From assembly GCF_018612875.1 (NCBI RefSeq), contig NZ_JAGGRI010000028.1, positions 1-58,350 on the forward strand: a stretch of 58,350 nucleotides of DNA, in the 5' to 3' direction. The notes under the pieces were generated by a model. It was not told the DNA's origin, made no database searches, and saw only the letters and a program-made list of their open reading frames with translations. The stretch is from Lysobacter sp. ISL-50 (GTDB lineage: Bacteria > Pseudomonadota > Gammaproteobacteria > Xanthomonadales > Xanthomonadaceae). Numbering within the stretch: the first letter of the stretch is position 1; every line of letters begins with the position of its first letter. Positions 17,188 to 25,434 of the stretch are shown here, one piece after another. A program made the translations under genes and the position numbers.

Positions 17188-17877
17188 TCAGGCGGTCGCA
17201 GGCGCAGCGGCGTCGAGCACGCGGCCGTCGGACACCCGGATCGTGCGCTGGCAGCGCTCGGCCACGTGCGGCGCGTGGGTCACCACGATCAGCGTGCGGC
17301 CGTTGGCGTGGATGCGCGCGAATACGTCCAGGACTTCGTCGGAGGTCTTCGAATCCAGATTGCCGGTGGGCTCGTCGGCCAGGATGATGTCCGGCTCGCC
17401 GACGATGGCGCGGGCGATCGCCACGCGCTGGCGCTCGCCACCGGACAATTCGTCCGGACGGTGCGCGGCGCGGCGCTCCATGCCCACTTCGGCCAGCGCG
17501 GCGGATGCGCGCGTGCGCGCCGCGGCGCGCGCCAGCCCGCGATAGCGCAAGGGCAGCATCACGTTCTCCAGCGCCGAGCAATTGCCCAGCAGATGGAAAC
17601 TCTGGAACACGAAACCGATCGTGCGATTGCGAAAGCCCGACAGCGCCGCGTCGTCCTGGCGCTGCACCGGCCGGCCGTGGATGCGGATTTCGCCGGCATC
17701 GGGGGTGTCGAGAAAACCGATGATGTTGAGCAGGGTCGATTTGCCCGAACCCGATGCGCCCATCACCGCGACATATTCGTGCTGCGCCACCTGCAGATCG
17801 ACGCCGCGCAACACCGTCACCTCGGTCGCGCCGAGGCGATAGCTCTTGCGGATGCCACTGAGCTCAACCGCGTTCAT
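17188..17877 (-). CDS. ABC transporter ATPase of the MacB/LolD type
   Basis: A 229-residue ATPase. Walker A is MGASGSGKST near residues 38-47, the Q-loop is VFQSFHLL, the signature is LSGGERQR and Walker B is IILADEPTGNLDS. LADEPTGNLD is characteristic of the MacB/LolD/FtsE branch that drives FtsX-type permeases by mechanotransmission. Its start overlaps the adaptor-protein stop by 14 bases. It should power the two permeases downstream in the same operon. Confidence 0.92.
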   Translation of the reverse strand: MNAVELSGIRKSYRLGATEVTVLRGVDLQVAQHEYVAVMGASGSGKSTLLNIIGFLDTPDAGEIRIHGRPVQRQDDAALSGFRNRTIGFVFQSFHLLGNCSALENVMLPLRYRGLARAAARTRASAALAEVGMERRAAHRPDELSGGERQRVAIARAIVGEPDIILADEPTGNLDSKTSDEVLDVFARIHANGRTLIVVTHAPHVAERCQRTIRVSDGRVLDAAAPATA

Positions 17878-19102
17878 ACGAGATCACGCGCACGCGGGTG
17901 CCCGGCTGCAGCGAGGGTTGGCCCGACGCGGGCACGACGATCAGATCCTCGGCGCTGAGGCCGCGGCGGATTTCCTGGCGGCTGTCGTTGGCCTCGCCCA
18001 ATTGCACCTCGCGCAGGCTGGCGATGCCGTCGCGCACGACCAGCACGGTGCCGGTGTTGCCCTTGCCCGCCGCCGCCGTCGCGTCGCCGTCTTCGCGCAG
18101 GGCCGCGATCGGCACGGTCAGCACCGGCGCGGCCTTGCGGCTGGGAAACTCGACCCGGCAGGTCATGCCGGTGCGCAGGCTGGCGCGGCGGGTGTTGCGG
18201 ATGTCGATCAGCACCTCGTAGCTCGCCGCGCCGGTCGCGGCGGCGCCGTTGCCGCTGCCGGCGGCCGCGCGCGTGGGCGCCATCGACACCGACCGCACCG
18301 TGCCCTGCAACGGCGTTTCGTCGAACGCCGGCACCACCACGTTGGCGATCGCGCCGGGCCGGATCTTCCACACGTCGTATTCGCCGAGCTTGGCGGTGGC
18401 CACCAGCACGCTGGTGTCGGCGATGCGGGCCACGGTCGAGCCGCTGAAACTCAGCGCGCTGGGGACCGCGGTTTCGCCCGCCGACACGTCGATCGACAGC
18501 ACCGTGCCGTCGATCGGCGAACGCAGCAGCGACTTGTGCAGGCTGTCCTGCACTTCGTCCACCAGTGCGCGCTGATTCTGGATGCGGGTGCCGCCCTGGC
18601 GGTATTCGGCGTCGGCCTGGCGATAGGCCGCGCGCGCTTCGTCCAGGTCGGCCTCGCTGACCAACTGTTGCTTGCGCAGCTCGGTGAACCTGCGCAGTTT
18701 GGAGGCGGCCAACTCGCGCGCGGCGCGATTGACTTCGAGCGAAGCGACCTCGCCGTCGCGCCCGGCTTCGCGCTGGGCCAACTGCGCCTCGTACTGCTGC
18801 GAGCGCAGCTTCATCAGCGGCTGGCCGCGCTTGACCTCGTCGCCCTGGCGCACGTAGATCTCCTCCACAGCGCCCAGCACCTCGGCGGTCATCGCCAGTT
18901 CGTTGCGGTACGACAGCGTGCCGTCGGCGAAGATCACCGTCGGCAGCGCGTCGAGTTTCGGATTGACCACCGCCACCGGCGCCACCGATGCGACGGTGTT
19001 GCGCGTCGCCAGCAAGCCCAGCGCCAACACGCACAGCGCCAGCGCGCCGGCGGCGATCGCCAGACGCCGCGGGCGGCGCTCAGGCGTAGACGGGGAGTTC
19101 AT
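17864..19102 (-). CDS. Periplasmic adaptor (HlyD/MacA family)
   Basis: A 412-residue membrane-fusion protein. A basic N-terminus and one helix (residues about 14-33) anchor it. A barrel-sandwich/biotinyl-lipoyl-like region (AEVLGAVEEIYVRQGDEVKRGQPLMKL) flanks a long helical hairpin (AQLAQREAGRDGEVASLEVN through VQDSLHKSL), followed by LLRSPIDGTVLSIDVSAGE and beta-barrel domains. This is the MacA-type order. AAGGAG precedes the ATG, and the start overlaps the lanT end by 23 bases. It would link the inner-membrane transporter to a TolC-like channel, which is not encoded here. Confidence 0.9.
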   Translation of the reverse strand: MNSPSTPERRPRRLAIAAGALALCVLALGLLATRNTVASVAPVAVVNPKLDALPTVIFADGTLSYRNELAMTAEVLGAVEEIYVRQGDEVKRGQPLMKLRSQQYEAQLAQREAGRDGEVASLEVNRAARELAASKLRRFTELRKQQLVSEADLDEARAAYRQADAEYRQGGTRIQNQRALVDEVQDSLHKSLLRSPIDGTVLSIDVSAGETAVPSALSFSGSTVARIADTSVLVATAKLGEYDVWKIRPGAIANVVVPAFDETPLQGTVRSVSMAPTRAAAGSGNGAAATGAASYEVLIDIRNTRRASLRTGMTCRVEFPSRKAAPVLTVPIAALREDGDATAAAGKGNTGTVLVVRDGIASLREVQLGEANDSRQEIRRGLSAEDLIVVPASGQPSLQPGTRVRVISYERG

Positions 19103-21203
19103 GGCGCGATTCTCCTTGCGCGATCCGGCCCAGTTCGTGCACGTGATCGCCCGATTGGATCCATTGGGTGCGGTGGGTCACGATGATCTTCATCCCCGGC
19201 CACTGGCGTAGATGACGCAGGATCGCGCCTTCGGTGGCGGCGTCGATATCGCTGGTGAATTCGTCCAGCAGCATGATCGGCGCGTGGCTGTAGAGCAGGC
19301 GCGCCAGGGCGATGCGCTGGCATTGCCCGGCCGACAGACTCTGGCCGACCGCGACCACCTGGGTCTGATAACCCAGCGGCCAGGCCGCGACTTCATCGTG
19401 AATGCAGGCCGCGCGCGCGCAGCGTTCGATGCGCTCGACATCGGCCTGCGGATCGAACATGGCGATGTTCTGCGCGACGCTGCCGGCGAACAACGCCGGA
19501 TGTTGATTGAGATACGCCACCGCGGCCGCGCCGGCGGCGCCTTCGCGCTCGCCCTTGATGCGGATCTGCACGCTGCCGGCGTCGGGCAGCAACAGGCCGC
19601 CGATGAGTTTCAGCAACGTGCTCTTGCCGCAACCCGAGGGCCCGACGATCACGTTCAGGCCGCGGTCGTCGAAACGCGCGTTCAAATGCTCCAGCACCGG
19701 CGTTCCGGTGCCCAGGTAGGAGAAGCCCAGATCGCGCACCGTCACCTGGCTGGGCTCGTCCCACACCGGCGCCTGGGCGTCGGCCGGCGGCGTCGCGTCG
19801 TCCAGGCTCATCAGGCCCTGGATCGACTCGATGCGGTCGGCGTTGATCCGCACCACCACCAGCTGCATGAAAAACATCTGGATCGCGCGCACCGACGGGC
19901 CGGTCCAGCCGAGCAGGAAGTAGCAATAGAACGCGGTCTGATCCGACAGGTCGATCGACGGAAACGCGACGAACAGCAGCAACAGCGCCGCGATCGGCAC
20001 CACCTTGTCCTGATAGGCGTACAAGGCCTCGAAGATCGCATTGAGCTTGCCGCGCGCCTCCAGCCACTTCTGATGTTCGCCGAAGCGTTCCATCAGGCGG
20101 TCGGCGAAGACTTTCTCTTTTCGGTTGACCTTGACGTCCACCGCCATGGTCAGGGTTTCGGCCAGAGTGCTGTAGTAACCCGAATAGGCCAGCACTTCGC
20201 CGCCGGTCAGGCGCAGCAGGCGCTTCCAGCACAGCACCAGAACCACGGTGGACAGCAAGGTCAAAGCCAGAAACAGCAGCGCGACCTGTGCGCTCTGGAA
20301 TGCCAGCACCGCCAAGGTCGCCACCAGCACGCCCGAATCCAGGATCAGGCCGGTGATGCGCGCGGACAGGAAGTCGCGCACGCCGGAGACCGAATTGACC
20401 CGCGCGATCAGATCGCCGGCGGGCAGCAGCGAGAAGATCCGCAGCGGCAGCCGCAGCAGGCGGTCGACGAAGCGGGTGATCAAGGTTCGATCCAGGCGCA
20501 GCTGGATCAGCAGCGACACTCGCGCGCGCATCCAGTGCGCGGCGACGAACGCCAGCGACAGCACCAGCAATCCCACGCCCAGCCCGGTCGCGCTGCCCTG
20601 GCCGCCGTAGGCCAGGAACGTCACCGCGCGGCTGAGCAACCACGGGAAGGAAATCGTCGTCGCCACGGTCAGCGCGATCACACTGAGCAGGAACAGCCAC
20701 AGCGACCAGTTCTCGCCGAGAAATTCCTTGAACAACTGGCCCAGCGGCGAAGTCTTGGCACCCGCGGGCATGGACGGGTCGCGCTCGGCGCCGATGAACA
20801 CGCCGCTCCACTGCGACTGGAATTCGGCGTGGGCGACGCGGCTTTCGCCGGTGGCCGGGTCCAGCACCGTGACCTCGCCCTCGTCGATGCTGCTGACCAC
20901 GACGAAATGCTCGCGGCGCAGATGCACGATGACCGGCAACGCCACGTGCTTCAGCGCTTCCACGCCGCCGTCGCTGGCCCGCAGTGCGCGCGGACGCACG
21001 CCGCACATGCGCAGGACATCGAGCATTTCCTTGGCCGACATGCCGCGCTGGCTGACCGGGTAGCGCGCCGCCAGCGCGAGCATGGGCATGCGCAACCCGA
21101 GCCCGGACAACAGCATCGAGATACAGGCGTGGCCGCAGTCGGCGGCCGAGGTCTGACTGACGAACTTGGTCCGGGCCGCGCCGCGCCGCGTTGAAGGATT
21201 CAC
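19080..21203 (-). CDS. lanT: Bifunctional lanthipeptide peptidase/exporter LanT
   Basis: A 707-residue peptidase-containing ABC transporter that cuts a double-glycine leader and exports the peptide. The N-terminal C39 peptidase domain has its triad intact: Cys23 in ADCGHAC, His99 in REHFVVV and Asp115 in VLDPATG. A six-helix membrane domain follows (about residues 165-440). The ATPase has Walker A GPSGCGKST near 530, signature LSAGQ and Walker B PIMLLDEFTSDID. The start is a GTG; an in-frame stop lies two codons before it, so no longer form exists. It follows the precursor gene. Confidence 0.93.
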   Translation of the reverse strand: MNPSTRRGAARTKFVSQTSAADCGHACISMLLSGLGLRMPMLALAARYPVSQRGMSAKEMLDVLRMCGVRPRALRASDGGVEALKHVALPVIVHLRREHFVVVSSIDEGEVTVLDPATGESRVAHAEFQSQWSGVFIGAERDPSMPAGAKTSPLGQLFKEFLGENWSLWLFLLSVIALTVATTISFPWLLSRAVTFLAYGGQGSATGLGVGLLVLSLAFVAAHWMRARVSLLIQLRLDRTLITRFVDRLLRLPLRIFSLLPAGDLIARVNSVSGVRDFLSARITGLILDSGVLVATLAVLAFQSAQVALLFLALTLLSTVVLVLCWKRLLRLTGGEVLAYSGYYSTLAETLTMAVDVKVNRKEKVFADRLMERFGEHQKWLEARGKLNAIFEALYAYQDKVVPIAALLLLFVAFPSIDLSDQTAFYCYFLLGWTGPSVRAIQMFFMQLVVVRINADRIESIQGLMSLDDATPPADAQAPVWDEPSQVTVRDLGFSYLGTGTPVLEHLNARFDDRGLNVIVGPSGCGKSTLLKLIGGLLLPDAGSVQIRIKGEREGAAGAAAVAYLNQHPALFAGSVAQNIAMFDPQADVERIERCARAACIHDEVAAWPLGYQTQVVAVGQSLSAGQCQRIALARLLYSHAPIMLLDEFTSDIDAATEGAILRHLRQWPGMKIIVTHRTQWIQSGDHVHELGRIAQGESRHELPVYA

Positions 21204-21403
21204 GTGCTATTCGTCCAGGCAGGAGCCCGCGAGGGGCGCGCAAGCGACCCCGTCCGATCCGCGCCGCGATGGCCGGAAGAATCGGCACGACGACCGCCGC
21301 GCGGGCCGCGCGAATGCGCGTCGCGCTTTCGCGACAGGCATCCGGCGCCGCGCGACGCGTCGGGCATCGCAGCGTGGATCAGGGCTGGGGTCGCAGTCTC
21401 GAA

Positions 21404-21433
21404 GGAGCCGCCCGCTTGCGGCCAGGCGGCTCC
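21404..21433 (-). terminator. Stem-loop between lanA and lanT
   Basis: GGAGCCGCC (21404-21412) and GGCGGCTCC (21425-21433) form a perfect 9-bp stem with a 12-base loop, starting ten bases after the precursor stop codon. There is no clean T-run. In many lanthipeptide operons a partial terminator here keeps precursor mRNA abundant and lets some transcripts read into the processing genes. I infer that role from position and structure. Confidence 0.6.
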
Positions 21434-21443
21434 GGGAAGCCGA

Positions 21444-21635
21444 TCAGCAGTGACCGACACACACCGAGTGGCCGTTGGAACAGCCGCACTCGCCGGTGAA
21501 GGAACAAAGCCAACCGCAACCGCAGACCACCGGCTTACCGCCGAACAACGCTTCGAGATTTTCGTCCGAGAGTTCCTCGGCGAACGGGACCGCTGTCGTG
21601 CTTGGATCCTGGACGAGATCGTGTTGCTGCAACAT
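21444..21635 (-). CDS. lanA: Class II lanthipeptide precursor with Cys-rich core
   Basis: A 63-residue precursor. The ATG at 21633-21635 has AGGA eight bases before it. Residues 1-33 are an acidic leader containing EELSDENLEALFGG, the ELxxL-type recognition element plus the double-glycine cleavage site (Gly32-Gly33) used by C39 peptidases. The core, residues 34-63, has seven Cys (38, 40, 44, 50, 52, 59, 63), three Ser (45, 53, 57), one Thr (47) and six Gly. Ring-forming residues and Cys support a LanM substrate. Cys38, 40 and 44 lie before any Ser/Thr. An upstream in-frame ATG at 21719 lacks support. Confidence 0.88.
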   Translation of the reverse strand: MLQQHDLVQDPSTTAVPFAEELSDENLEALFGGKPVVCGCGWLCSFTGECGCSNGHSVCVGHC

Positions 21636-21715
21636 GGGGAAGTCCTCAGTTTTGACCACGAGCTGATGCGCTGCGTGGGTCGATGCCCCCCTGACTTTCG
21701 ACGTTGCACTTGTTA

Positions 21716-21814
21716 TCACGATGACGTGCGCGGTTCCGAGGCCGTCGTCATAGATCGTTTCGTCATGAGCTTATGACGCTTTTTCGACAGCACTACGTCG
21801 CAGAAAAATCTGCG
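21716..21814 (-). promoter_or_regulatory. Cluster of dyad-symmetric sites upstream of lanA
   Basis: ATGACG or its complement CGTCAT occurs four times in 58 bases: 21721-21726, 21746-21751, 21761-21766 and 21773-21778. These form two inverted pairs; the second is CGTCAT-6-ATGACG. A separate dyad, CGCAGA-AAAA-TCTGCG, lies at 21799-21814. The stretch is AT-richer than its surroundings and sits 80-180 bases before the precursor start, in the 475-base gap shared with a divergent gene. A regulator binding site is likely but no regulator gene is in the cluster. Confidence 0.4.
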
Positions 21815-22110
21815 GAATTTTTACATGAGGGCATCATCGTCTCACTCGTGTGCGCATGCAGCGGACATCGCTGCCGTTGTCTTGCATGCAGATCACTGTG
21901 AGCTTGATGCGCAGATCGCCGCGTGGCCATGGCGTTGCCGGCGCGATCGCGCCCGCGATGCCGCAAATCCAAGTGGCATCGATCCGATCCGTTAAATGGC
22001 CGTTGTCTCACCCAGGCGCGACCGGCATCGTGATCGCACGTCGAAGCCCGCATTCAGCGATTTGACTCGCGCCCCGTCGCATTCAACCTCCACCCTCCGC
22101 GGAGTCCGCC

Positions 22111-22527
22111 GTGAAACTCGCCGTCATTCTCGCCCTGATTACCACGCCGGCCGTTGCGACTGAATTGCCGCCGGACCTCGCCAAAGCGATCAGCGACTAC
22201 GATCGGGCGCAAGTCGGCAACGACACGCGGACGCTCGCGCGGCTGGTCGATGACGACTACATATTGGTGAATTCCGACGCGTCGGTGGAAAACAAGCAGC
22301 AATTCCTGGCCGATTTCCACCTGCCGGGATTCAAGATCGATCCGTATGCGCTGCAGGAGCGGATACAAAAGGTCTGGGGCGACGGCGCGGTGATCGGCGG
22401 CCTGCTCCATCTGAGTTGGACGCAGGACGGCCGCCATCAGACGCGCACGCTGCGGGTGTCTTATGTCTGGGCGAAGCGCGACGGCCGCTGGCGCGCCACC
22501 TACGGGCAGGTGACGCGCGTGCCTTGA
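22111..22527 (+). CDS. Exported NTF2-like (DUF4440/SnoaL type) protein
   Basis: A 138-residue protein starting at a GTG with GGAG seven bases upstream. Residues 1-16 (KLAVILALITTPAVA) look like a signal peptide. The rest has the NTF2-like pattern: LAKAISDYDRAQVGNDTRTLARLVDDDYILVNSDAS, then a middle helix and the paired strands VSYVWAKRDGRWRATYGQVTRVP. Such proteins are small ligand-binding or enzymatic scaffolds; the role here is unknown. It is divergent from lanA and ends three bases before a convergent hydrolase gene. Confidence 0.78.
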   Translation: MKLAVILALITTPAVATELPPDLAKAISDYDRAQVGNDTRTLARLVDDDYILVNSDASVENKQQFLADFHLPGFKIDPYALQERIQKVWGDGAVIGGLLHLSWTQDGRHQTRTLRVSYVWAKRDGRWRATYGQVTRVP

Positions 22528-22530
22528 GGG

Positions 22531-23403
22531 TTATACGCCCATCGCGATTTCCAGCAGAACCCGCCAGGCGTTCATCGGCAACCATTCCTCATAGCCGTCC
22601 CACTTCTCGTACTTCGGCAGTTTCACCGTGTTCGGAATCTTCATGAAGGGCGTGCCCTTCTTCAGCTCGGCGAGAATCGCCGCCCGCAGGTCGCGAAGAT
22701 AATCGAGTTGCTCCGCCACGCTCGACCGGGGCCCGACCGCCGCGTTGTGCGCATACATCACTTGATCGAAATCGAGCTTGTCCATTTCGGCGAGGGTTCT
22801 TTCCCACTCTCGCGGCGCGAAATCGGGCATGTAGGTGAAGCCCACGCGCTTGGGCACGACCAGATCGACGGTGTAGATCGCATGCTCGTTCGGAAACTGG
22901 AAGACGGTCATGCCTTCGCCGTGATTCGGGCCGAAGTAAAGCAGATTGACCGCGCCGCGGCCCAGCTTGAGTTCGTATTTCGACCCGGACCAGGTTTTGT
23001 CCGGCATGACGACATCGGGACTGGGATGGCTTTTCAGCCAGTTCATGGTCGCCTCGTGGCTCAGGACCGTCGCCCCTTGCGCCTTGAAGACTTCGCCGCC
23101 GCTGATGTGATCGTAGTGGTTGTGCGAATACAGCAGATACCGGATCGGCTTGTCGGTCAATCCGCGTATGGCCTGCAGCGAGGCCTCGGCGAATTCCTTG
23201 TCGAAGCTGTCCATGACGATCACGCCGTCGTCGGTGATCATGAAAGCGTTGAAGGCCATTCCGGCGCCGAAACTGTACAGCCCGGGAGCGACCTGGGTGG
23301 TCTGGTAGGCGGGATGCGCCTGCGCGGCGGGGCTGATCGCGCCGAACCCCAAGACCATCGCGGCGAACATCAGCAGCCGGCTCAACGGATTATCGCAGCG
23401 CAT
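22531..23403 (-). CDS. Exported metallo-beta-lactamase-fold hydrolase
   Basis: A 290-residue protein with a signal peptide ending near AQAHPAYQ. The metal motif YSHNHYDHISGG supplies His94, His96, Asp98 and His99. Further ligands come from later His/Asp, including FGPNHGEGMTVFQFPNEHAIYTVDLV and YAHNAAVG. The ATG at 23401-23403 has GAGG upstream and gives a clean signal peptide; the earlier in-frame ATG does not. The sequence falls in the broad MBL-fold group that includes alkyl sulfatases and quinoprotein-relay-like hydrolases. Substrate unknown; a beta-lactamase function is not supported. Confidence 0.85.
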   Translation of the reverse strand: MRCDNPLSRLLMFAAMVLGFGAISPAAQAHPAYQTTQVAPGLYSFGAGMAFNAFMITDDGVIVMDSFDKEFAEASLQAIRGLTDKPIRYLLYSHNHYDHISGGEVFKAQGATVLSHEATMNWLKSHPSPDVVMPDKTWSGSKYELKLGRGAVNLLYFGPNHGEGMTVFQFPNEHAIYTVDLVVPKRVGFTYMPDFAPREWERTLAEMDKLDFDQVMYAHNAAVGPRSSVAEQLDYLRDLRAAILAELKKGTPFMKIPNTVKLPKYEKWDGYEEWLPMNAWRVLLEIAMGV

Positions 23404-23599
23404 CGTTCTCAGCCTCGGATCACCTGCGGCCAGTATGGTCAGGCCCTGTATTCGGACCAGAGCCATTCACGCGACAAATCGAATGCCACTGCGTTATTCG
23501 GTACAGCCGAATTGTTACGCGACGTCCGCGTCCTTCTCACCGGGAGATAACGCCGCAGCGCTTATCCATGGGCGCTCCCATCCTGAAAGGCGCGATGCC

Positions 23600-23992
23600 A
23601 TGAACAGGTCCAATCAGAAAGGCGAGATCGAGCGGCTGGAGAAATCGTTTTGGCAGTCGATGCTGGACGGCGCGCCCGAAGTGGCCACCCGCATGTTAAC
23701 CGAACCCGCGGTCATGGTCAGCGCGCACGGCACGAACAAGTTCGACCATGCCGCTTACCTCAAGATGGCGAACGACGACAAATTCAAGTTGACCGACTAC
23801 GAAATATCCGGGATGGACGTTATTTTCCCGACCGACGATGTCGCCGTCGCCAGCTACCACGTCAACCAGAAGATGCAGATGAACGGCAAACCCCTGGAGA
23901 TGGAGGTGTACGACACGTCCACCTGGGTCAAGGTGGACGATCGCTGGCTGTGCGTGATGCACACCGAGAGCCCTGTCGCCTCGAAACATTGA
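23600..23992 (+). CDS. Cytoplasmic NTF2-like (DUF4440) protein
   Basis: A 130-residue protein without a signal peptide. It reads IERLEKSFWQSMLDGAPEVATRMLTEPAVMVSAHG, DYEISGMDVIFPTDDVAVASYHVNQ and YDTSTWVKVDDRWLCVMHTESP, the cone-shaped NTF2-like fold usually listed as DUF4440 or nuclear transport factor 2 family. I chose the ATG at 23600 because the N-terminal extension from 23435 has no protein-like character. It stands alone between a divergent hydrolase and a thioesterase. Confidence 0.8.
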   Translation: MNRSNQKGEIERLEKSFWQSMLDGAPEVATRMLTEPAVMVSAHGTNKFDHAAYLKMANDDKFKLTDYEISGMDVIFPTDDVAVASYHVNQKMQMNGKPLEMEVYDTSTWVKVDDRWLCVMHTESPVASKH

Positions 23993-24185
23993 CCGCGCCG
24001 CCGCGCCCTTGAATTGATCCGGGACGCGGCGCTGGGGCAAACGAACATTCTCCGCGCGCCTGCCCGGCCGGCGCGCCGGTCGTTGCCAAGAATCGATCCG
24101 GTGAGCGAGCATCCCTTCACGTCCGGGATGCTCGCGAACTACTTGTCGAGCTTCGCCCGGCGAAGCCGACAGGAGAGGATCGAAA

Positions 24186-24989
24186 ATGCAGCAACCTTCA
24201 GGGCCTCGGTCGCCGGCCGCCTATTTCGAGCGGATCGATACGAAGCGCTTTCGCGCCACCGAGCAGGTCGGCGGCGGCTGGAATCCCGCCGAACAGCACG
24301 TCGCCCCCGCCTTCGGCCTGCTCGCGCACACGGTCGAGGCCGATCGCGATGCGCGCCGCAGCGACGGCTTGCGCCTCGCGCGCCTGTCCTACGACATTCT
24401 CGGCATCATTCCGATCGACGTCGTCGACATCGAGGTCGCCGTGCTCAGGCCCGGCCGCACCATCGAACTGGTCGAAGCGCGCCTGAGCCACGCCGGCCGC
24501 GTCGCCCTGATCCTGCGCGCCTGGCTCATGCAGGAATACGACACCGCGGCCCACGCCGGCACCGCGCTGCCGCGCATCGCCCCGCCGGACCAGATGGAGC
24601 CGTGGGAACCGGGCTCGTTATGGCCGGGCGGATTCGTCCGCAGCGTGGACGTGCGCCGCGCCCAGATCGAACCCGGACGGGCGTTGTACTGGCTGCGCAC
24701 CGCGGTGGCCATGATCGACGGCGAGCAGGTCAGCGCCACCGCGCGGGCGCTGGGCATGCTCGACATCTCCAACGGCATCACGCCGCGGGCGACGCCGGAA
24801 GCGATCGCGTTTCCGAATCTCGATCTCACCGCGCACTGGTTCGCGCCGCCCCGCGGCGAATGGCTGGGGCTAGACACCACGGTCAGCTTCGGCGCGGGCG
24901 GTTTCGGCCTCACCCACAGCATCATTCACGACAGCGGCGGCCCTATCGGCGCGGTGTCGCAGTGCCTTACCGTCCGGCCTCGCCTGTGA
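24186..24989 (+). CDS. Thioesterase-superfamily (acyl-CoA thioesterase-like) protein
   Basis: A 267-residue protein with the double hotdog arrangement of TesB-like acyl-CoA thioesterases. The first half contains GGWNPAEQHVAPAFGLLAHTVEADRDARRSDGLRLARLSYDILGIIPIDVVDIEVAVLRPGRTIELVEARL. The second half contains NLDLTAHWFAPPRGEWLGLDTTVSFGAGGFGLTHSIIHDSGGPIGAVSQ. The family normally hydrolyses acyl-CoA in the cytoplasm; the natural substrate is not evident. A strong GGAGAGG ribosome site lies seven bases before the ATG. A hairpin follows the stop. Confidence 0.83.
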   Translation: MQQPSGPRSPAAYFERIDTKRFRATEQVGGGWNPAEQHVAPAFGLLAHTVEADRDARRSDGLRLARLSYDILGIIPIDVVDIEVAVLRPGRTIELVEARLSHAGRVALILRAWLMQEYDTAAHAGTALPRIAPPDQMEPWEPGSLWPGGFVRSVDVRRAQIEPGRALYWLRTAVAMIDGEQVSATARALGMLDISNGITPRATPEAIAFPNLDLTAHWFAPPRGEWLGLDTTVSFGAGGFGLTHSIIHDSGGPIGAVSQCLTVRPRL

Positions 24990-24995
24990 TCGACG

Positions 24996-25015
24996 GGCCC
25001 GCCCTGCGGCGGGCC
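24996..25015 (+). terminator. Hairpin after the thioesterase gene
   Basis: GGCCCGCC (24996-25003) and GGCGGGCC (25008-25015) form an 8-bp stem with a CTGC loop, seven bases after the thioesterase stop. There is no T-run. Confidence 0.5.
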
Positions 25016-25035
25016 TATCGCGGAGAGTAACCGAC

Positions 25036-25146
25036 TTACTTGGGCGAGCCTTCCGCCGCCGTGGTCAGGATGTCGTCGTCCTTCGTCCACGCCGGCGTGG
25101 TGATGGCGTAGCACTCCAGCGCCTCGATTTTCCTCGCGTCGCCCGC
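25036..25146 (-). pseudogene. Possible C-terminal gene remnant
   Basis: In the gap between the thioesterase and peptidase genes, the minus strand encodes 36 codons ending in KIEALECYAITTPAWTKDDD and a Lys stop context. They read like the tail of a real protein. The frame is closed upstream by TAA at 25147-25149 and has no start, and no continuation was found in other frames. I do not recognise the family. The rest of 25016-25434 holds nothing else I can support. Confidence 0.25.
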
Positions 25147-25434
25147 TTAATCCCGCCGCGCCACGACCACGCCCCAACCGTGTTCAGCAACGCCACAACC
25201 CGCCGATGGGCCGCCGGCTTTTCCGATACGGGCGGCAGCACGGTTTACCGATATTCGCGCCCTTCCACGCCGCCGACCGGCTGACGCACAATGGGGCGCA
25301 ATTCGAAGGCCGCTCGCTGTCATCCATCGCGGGTGACAGTTCGCCGATCACCCGTCGCAACCCATTGCTCGGACGCGGTGGCCAAGGCCCGGGTGAACGA
25401 ACGGCCGCCCTATGCTCCGCTTCGGAAAACCACG

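Noticed and set aside
21636-21719. A longer precursor starting at the in-frame ATG at 21719
   Set aside because: The extra 28 residues are unlike a class II leader, and the ribosome site lies before the ATG at 21635.
22531-23403. A beta-lactamase conferring drug resistance
   Set aside because: The metal motif shows the MBL fold only; the flanking sequence fits generic hydrolases and not class B beta-lactamases.
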